64,000 nucleotides of DNA. Source: Nonomuraea ceibae. Its GTDB lineage: Bacteria; Actinomycetota; Actinomycetes; Streptosporangiales; Streptosporangiaceae. The stretch is taken from contig NZ_JAHKRO010000032.1 of assembly GCF_019396325.1 (NCBI RefSeq), positions 1 to 64,000 on the forward strand, given 5' to 3'. The position numbers and the translations under genes were made by a program. This document shows, one piece after another, positions 60,612 through 64,000 of the stretch. Numbering within the stretch: position 1 is the first letter of the stretch; each line of letters opens with the position of its first letter. Below the pieces are notes generated by a model. That model was not told the origin of the DNA, ran no database searches, and saw only the letters and a program-made list of their open reading frames with translations.

Positions 60612-60653
60612 TTGTACGTTACCGTACACATCGTTCTGTACGGCTCCGTATAG
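60612..60653. promoter_or_regulatory. Two TetR operators of the TACGG-N2-CCGTA type
   Basis: TTGTACGTTACCGTACAC (60612-60629) and CTGTACGGCTCCGTATAG (60636-60653) match the operators at 12310-12363. The first differs by a few bases in the left arm. Centres are 24 bp apart, compared with 34 bp at the other locus. Confidence 0.65.
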
Positions 60654-60681
60654 ATCACGGCCACCGGAAGGGGACGTCACG

Positions 60682-61116
60682 ATGGACTCCACGAAGCCGC
60701 TGCTCCGCTGGGCGAGCGGGATCATGGTCGTGCTGGGCGCGGGGCACCTGACGCTGCTGGCGCTCATCGCGTGGGACGACATCACCGGCTGGGCGAGCCG
60801 GGGGCTGTGGGCGGCCGTCCCGCTCGCGCTCACCGGCGGCGGCGCCGCCCCGACCGTCGGGTCACTGCAGAACGAGGTCACCTTCTGGGCGGGCCCCGGC
60901 AGCTTCAGCGTCCCGCTGATCCTGCTCGGCTGCCTGATCTGGCGCCTGGCCGGACGCGGCGTGCCCGTGCCCGCCTGGGCCGGCTGGGGACTCGCCGCCT
61001 GGTGCGCGGTGGGCGGGATCCTGCTCGTGCCGTCCCCGTACGTCGCGGGGGTCGTCGCCGGGCTCCTCGTCGTCGTGGCGGCGCGCAAGGGCGCGCGTCA
61101 CGGCGTCCACGTGTAG
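60682..61116 (+). CDS. DUF6463-like membrane protein
   Basis: 144 residues with four predicted transmembrane helices (about 10-30, 62-70 region weak, 78-98, 105-135). The start MDSTKPLLRWASGIMVVLGA resembles the DUF6463 family of small membrane proteins; the function is unknown. GGAAGGGG precedes ATG 60682. It diverges from the TetR at 60024 and has TetR operators upstream, so it is the likely target. The last 19 nt overlap the convergent monooxygenase. Confidence 0.72.
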   Translation: MDSTKPLLRWASGIMVVLGAGHLTLLALIAWDDITGWASRGLWAAVPLALTGGGAAPTVGSLQNEVTFWAGPGSFSVPLILLGCLIWRLAGRGVPVPAWAGWGLAAWCAVGGILLVPSPYVAGVVAGLLVVVAARKGARHGVHV

Positions 61117-62201
61117 GTCGGCACGATCGAGCGCTCGAAGAACGCGTCGGGCAGCCGCGGGAGCGCCAGGTCACGCAGGGCCGTCAGGGGACCGGAGGTC
61201 CAGTGCGCGGGCGCCGCGGCCTGGCGCGAGAGGCGGACGATCTTCTGGGTGCGCGGCCTGCGGACCCGGTCGTACTCCGCCAGCCCGGCCCGTACGCCCC
61301 GGGTGTCGACGGCGGCGGCGAGCGTGACCGCGTCCTCCAGCGCCTGGCAGGCGCCCTGCCCGAGGTTGGGCGCCATGGCGTGCGCCGCGTCGCCGAGGAG
61401 CGCGGCCCGGCCCTGGACGTAGGAGGGGAGGCCGGGCAGCTCGTAGGTGTCGTGCTGCAGCACGGTCTCCGGGTCGGCGTCGGCCAGCAGGGCGGGGATG
61501 GGGTCGTGCCAGCCGGCGAAGCGCTCGCGCAGGTGGTCGAGGCCGTGACGGGAGCCGGCCGGGGCGTTGGCCATCAGGTAGCAGTAGACGCTGCCGTCGG
61601 GCATCGGCTGGTGCCCGAACCGCTGCCCCTCGCCCCACGTCTCCACGCTGCCCTCGATGGGCCGGGACGCGACGATGAGCCGCCAGGTGGTGTATCCGAC
61701 GTAACGCGGCCCGCGCAAGTGCGGCCAGAGGGAGCGCCGGGTGACGCTGCGCACACCGTCGGCGCCCACGACCAGGTCCGCCGTGGAGGCGCCGCCGCTG
61801 TGGGCCACCGTGCCGTCGGGCCCGACGTGCCGCACGTCGACCCCGGCGCGCAGCACCTCGCCCGGCAGGGCGGAGCACAGCAGGGCGACCAGGTCGGCGC
61901 GGTGCACGATCACCCACTGGCCGAACCTGCGCTTCAGGTCGGCGGTGTCGTTGCGGATCAGCCAGCTCCCGCTCGCGTGCCGCACGCCGGCGAGGGGTTC
62001 GGCCTGCCCGCCGGCGCGCAGCGCGTCGCCCAGGCCGAGCACGTCCAGCGCGCGCAGGCCGTTGGGCTGGATCGACAGCCCCGCGCCGATCTCGGTGAAC
62101 GCGGGAGCGCGTTCGAGAACCTCCACCTGCCAGCCGCGCTGGTGGAACGCCACGGCGGCGGTGAGGCCGCCGATGCCGCCGCCCACGATGATCACTTTCA
62201 T
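61098..62201 (-). CDS. FAD-dependent monooxygenase (paralogue of 1132-2181)
   Basis: 367 residues: MKVIIVGGGIGGLTAAVAFH, DLVVGADGVRSVTRRSLWPH, and ALLGDAAHAMAPNLGQGACQ as in PHBH-fold monooxygenases. It shares many segments with the enzyme at 1132 (RFAGWHDPIP, LLGDAAHAM, GQGACQA). It is 31 nt downstream of a siderophore-interacting-protein-like gene, so co-transcription is likely; the SIP protein may provide reduced flavin or metabolise the same ligand. Substrate unknown. Confidence 0.88.
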   Translation of the reverse strand: MKVIIVGGGIGGLTAAVAFHQRGWQVEVLERAPAFTEIGAGLSIQPNGLRALDVLGLGDALRAGGQAEPLAGVRHASGSWLIRNDTADLKRRFGQWVIVHRADLVALLCSALPGEVLRAGVDVRHVGPDGTVAHSGGASTADLVVGADGVRSVTRRSLWPHLRGPRYVGYTTWRLIVASRPIEGSVETWGEGQRFGHQPMPDGSVYCYLMANAPAGSRHGLDHLRERFAGWHDPIPALLADADPETVLQHDTYELPGLPSYVQGRAALLGDAAHAMAPNLGQGACQALEDAVTLAAAVDTRGVRAGLAEYDRVRRPRTQKIVRLSRQAAAPAHWTSGPLTALRDLALPRLPDAFFERSIVPTYTWTP

Positions 62202-62232
62202 GGTCTCTCCTTGACGTTGGGGTCGGGAAGGG

Positions 62233-62976
62233 TCAGTGCAGGCCCCGTTTGCCCGGGGCCCAGAACGGTTTGACCTTGATCGAGGTGCGCGGCCAGCCGC
62301 GCTCGCGGACCAGGTGGTCGCGCACCATCTGGCAGGTCCTGGCCTCACCGGCCACGTAGGCGGCCCCGGCGTCGTCCGGCAGGTCCAGCTCCGCCACGGC
62401 CGCGAGCAGCACGCGGGAGGAGGCGGCCGGCGCGCCGTGCCGGTGGACGCGGCGCAGCGGCGGGTCGCCCGGCATCGGCAGGTCGTGCTCGGGGCCTTCG
62501 CTCTCCAGCACGCCGAACACCTCGGCCGAGCCGTCCAGCCCGGCGATCATCGGCCCGAAGGCGGCGCCGGCCGTCTCGTCGCCGACGAACACGTGGAAGT
62601 CCGCCTCGCGGGTGAAGAAGTCGCCCTGCGGCCACCAGAACGTCACCCGGTCGCCCGGCCGGACCGCCCGGGCCCACTCCAGGCCGATGCCGTCGCCGTC
62701 GTACAGGTGGATCCGCAGCTCCAGGGCCCGGCGGCCGGGGGAGAGCTCCCAGATCGTGTACGTGCGCAGCGTGTCGGCCGGGCGCATGATCCCCGCCACC
62801 GAGAGCGGGTCCTTGAGCTGGATCCTGACGTGCTGGCCAGGGGTGTAGGGAAAGTCCACGGGCCGGTCGGTCTCGAGGCGCACGCGCCGCATCGTGGGCG
62901 TGACGTGCTCGGCGACGGCGACGGTCGCCTCCATGGCGTACTTGCCGAAGACGGCGGCCAGAGGGTTGCGCGGCAT
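62233..62976 (-). CDS. Siderophore-interacting protein (SIP) family ferric reductase
   Basis: 247 residues: FAD-binding domain with RTYTIWEL (RxYT-type motif near 90) and a C-terminal NAD-binding half ending VKPFWAPGKRG. SIP proteins reduce ferric siderophores in the cytoplasm with NAD(P)H. No siderophore biosynthesis or uptake gene adjoins. An inverted repeat (63005-63029) lies upstream. A ribosome site GGAGG-type sequence precedes ATG 62976. First gene of the operon with the FAD monooxygenase. Confidence 0.88.
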   Translation of the reverse strand: MPRNPLAAVFGKYAMEATVAVAEHVTPTMRRVRLETDRPVDFPYTPGQHVRIQLKDPLSVAGIMRPADTLRTYTIWELSPGRRALELRIHLYDGDGIGLEWARAVRPGDRVTFWWPQGDFFTREADFHVFVGDETAGAAFGPMIAGLDGSAEVFGVLESEGPEHDLPMPGDPPLRRVHRHGAPAASSRVLLAAVAELDLPDDAGAAYVAGEARTCQMVRDHLVRERGWPRTSIKVKPFWAPGKRGLH

Positions 62977-63004
62977 GTCAGGAGTCCTCCTGGAGAGCCC
63001 GTAA

Positions 63005-63029
63005 GTTTGCTTAGAGCCATTAAGGAAAC
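63005..63029. promoter_or_regulatory. Inverted repeat upstream of SIP gene
   Basis: GTTTGCTTA (63005-63013) and TAAGGAAAC (63021-63029) are inverted copies matching at 8 of 9 positions, 7 nt apart, 29 nt upstream of the SIP start. It could be an operator; it is not a clear match to the IdeR/DmdR iron box. Confidence 0.4.
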
Positions 63030-63082
63030 ATAGATGCCCTAGAATGTCAACGCGGCGCAGGCGATGCGGTCTACTGGCCCGC

Positions 63083-63415
63083 ATGACCGTCGCGCGTTCC
63101 CTGTTGCTGTTCGCCCTGGCCGCCCTCGCCGAGATCGGCGGGGCCTGGCTGATCTGGCAGGGCGTGCGCGAGCAGCGGGGCCTGCTGTGGATCGGGGCCG
63201 GCGTCGTCGCGCTCGGCCTGTACGGGTTCGTCGCGACGTTGCAGCCGGACGCCAACTTCGGCCGCATCCTCGCCGCGTACGGCGGCGTCTTCGTCGCCGG
63301 GTCGCTCGCGTGGGGGATGGCCGTCGACGGCTTCCGGCCCGACCGGTGGGACGTCATCGGCGCGCTCGTCTGCCTGGCGGGCGTCCTGGTGATCATGTAC
63401 GCGCCGCGCGGCTGA
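63083..63415 (+). CDS. YnfA family membrane protein
   Basis: 110 residues with four transmembrane helices and the YnfA signature: [59 protein letters not shown] and [20 protein letters not shown]. YnfA proteins belong to the SMR-like superfamily; the transported substance is not established. ATG 63083 sets the start. It diverges from the SIP gene. Confidence 0.92.
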   Translation: MTVARSLLLFALAALAEIGGAWLIWQGVREQRGLLWIGAGVVALGLYGFVATLQPDANFGRILAAYGGVFVAGSLAWGMAVDGFRPDRWDVIGALVCLAGVLVIMYAPRG

Positions 63416-63495
63416 GACCGGTTGCGCGGGGCTCGCCTCGGAGTGTCGAATGGGAGCGGCACCCGCGCAACACCGGCGAACCGTGGGGAGACGCG

Positions 63496-64000
63496 ATGAG
63501 GCCGTTGGCCATCGCCCTGGTGGCGGTCCTGCTGGCCGCCGGGTGCTCGGCGCAGCGCCGGGACAAGATCACGGTCGCGTGCGGGGCGAGCGAGCGGTGG
63601 TGCTCGATGATGGTCAAGCGGTTCTCCGACGCCACCGGCGTGGAGGCCGACTTCGTCCGGCTGTCGAGCGGGGAGGCGCTGGCCAGACGCGGCCTGAAGC
63701 CGGTCCGCTCCTGGACGGACCTGCTGGACGAGCGGCTGCGCGGCGGCGTCGCCATCGCCCACCCGGCCACCTCCGGCACCGCCTACACCGCCCTGTGGAC
63801 CCAGGCGCTGCTCAACGGCGGCGACCAGGACGCCGCGCTCGCCTACATGCGCCGGCTCCACCCGAACGTGCTGCGCTACAACGCCTCCGGCAGCGCGGCG
63901 GCCGTGCAGGCGGCCAAGGAGGAGGCGGCGGTCGGCATCGTCTTCTCCCCCGACTGCGTCGCCGCCCGAGAGCAGGGCTACCCGAACCTGGAGGTGACCT
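63496..64000 (+). CDS. Extracellular solute-binding lipoprotein (Fe3+/putrescine type), internally deleted, cut by window end
   Basis: The frame is open from ATG 63496 to the end of the window (168 codons). A lipoprotein signal peptide (MRPLAIALVAVLLAAGC, Cys17) is followed by ITVACGASERWCSMMVKRFS, as in ferric/polyamine ABC binding proteins. It then reads SSGEALARRGLKPVRSWTDL: in the family about 80-90 residues, including the WWGGP-type and WTGIY segments, normally lie between SSGEALAR and (K)APxSWxDLL. They are missing in frame. After this the family sequence resumes (HPATSGTAYTA, AVGIVFSPDC). The protein may be nonfunctional or altered. Confidence 0.72.
   Translation, partial: MRPLAIALVAVLLAAGCSAQRRDKITVACGASERWCSMMVKRFSDATGVEADFVRLSSGEALARRGLKPVRSWTDLLDERLRGGVAIAHPATSGTAYTALWTQALLNGGDQDAALAYMRRLHPNVLRYNASGSAAAVQAAKEEAAVGIVFSPDCVAAREQGYPNLEVT

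Overview
The window is high-GC DNA with about 71 tightly packed genes, strong G/C at third codon positions, many GTG starts and frequent 4-nt ATGA/GTGA overlaps. Mycothiol-type DinB/maleylpyruvate isomerase proteins, an F420-type luciferase-like enzyme, ECF41 and ECF42 sigma factors, GlxA regulators and a CU044_5270-like protein point to a filamentous actinobacterium, probably Streptosporangiaceae (Nonomuraea-like). The genus is an inference. I see no rRNA, tRNA, CRISPR array, insertion sequence or phage gene, and no gene-free stretch longer than 300 bases.

Layout. 1-4.4 kb: partial LuxR/AAA regulator, FAD monooxygenase with divergent TetR, PfpI protein coupled to a GlxA regulator. 4.4-8 kb: NDH-2-like oxidoreductase and ECF41 sigma factor; MarR and LLM oxidoreductase with repeated operators. 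8-14.2 kb: TetR with a glycosidase-like/FAD-monooxygenase pair; ABM and DUF2867-like genes with TetR; a 5'-truncated CU044_5270-like gene. 14.2-20.3 kb: SDR and a second ECF41 sigma, saccharopine-dehydrogenase-like gene and GlxA, RibD-like reductase, esterase, secreted small protein. 20.3-29.1 kb: DinB-like protein, UvrA-like (DrrC-type) ATPase, glyoxalase-fold genes, TetR/SDR, MarR/DinB/RidA, TetR/membrane protein. 29.3-34.4 kb: PAS-GAF-PP2C phosphatase, SdpI-like protein, ABC operon. 34.6-39.5 kb: five-gene overlapping operon (GntR/YtrA, ABC ATPase, permease, S41 protease, PAF-AH-like lipase). 39.5-43.3 kb: HTH-GbsR regulator divergent from a P450-DrrA-DrrB operon. 43.3-47.3 kb: third ECF41 sigma, SDR, an unknown protein and an orphan cytochrome b. 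47.4-49 kb: DGPF protein and ECF42. 49-54.6 kb: methyltransferase/TetR, stand-alone TipAS protein, zinc-finger coiled-coil protein, ABC pair. 54.6-64 kb: MerR-HEAT and HEAT genes, secreted protein, carboxylesterase, SnoaL/TetR, TetR/DUF6463, FAD monooxygenase with a siderophore-interacting protein, YnfA, and a substrate-binding lipoprotein that runs off the end.

How it works together. About 20 of about 71 genes are regulators (8 TetR, 4 ECF, 2 MarR, 2 GlxA, and GbsR, GntR, MerR, LuxR), most divergent from one oxidoreductase, hydrolase or transporter, with a readable palindrome between them. The strongest system-level signal is six promoters of the form TGTCACA (once CGTCACA)-N16-C(G/A)TC in three divergent pairs. 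They lie upstream of two ECF41 sigma genes, two SDR genes, an unknown gene and an orphan cytochrome b, which suggests an ECF41 regulon that includes a respiratory-type cytochrome. Other points of note are a MarR operator/terminator hairpin, two paralogous TetR proteins sharing one operator type, an internal deletion in the terminal substrate-binding protein, and many apparently leaderless starts.
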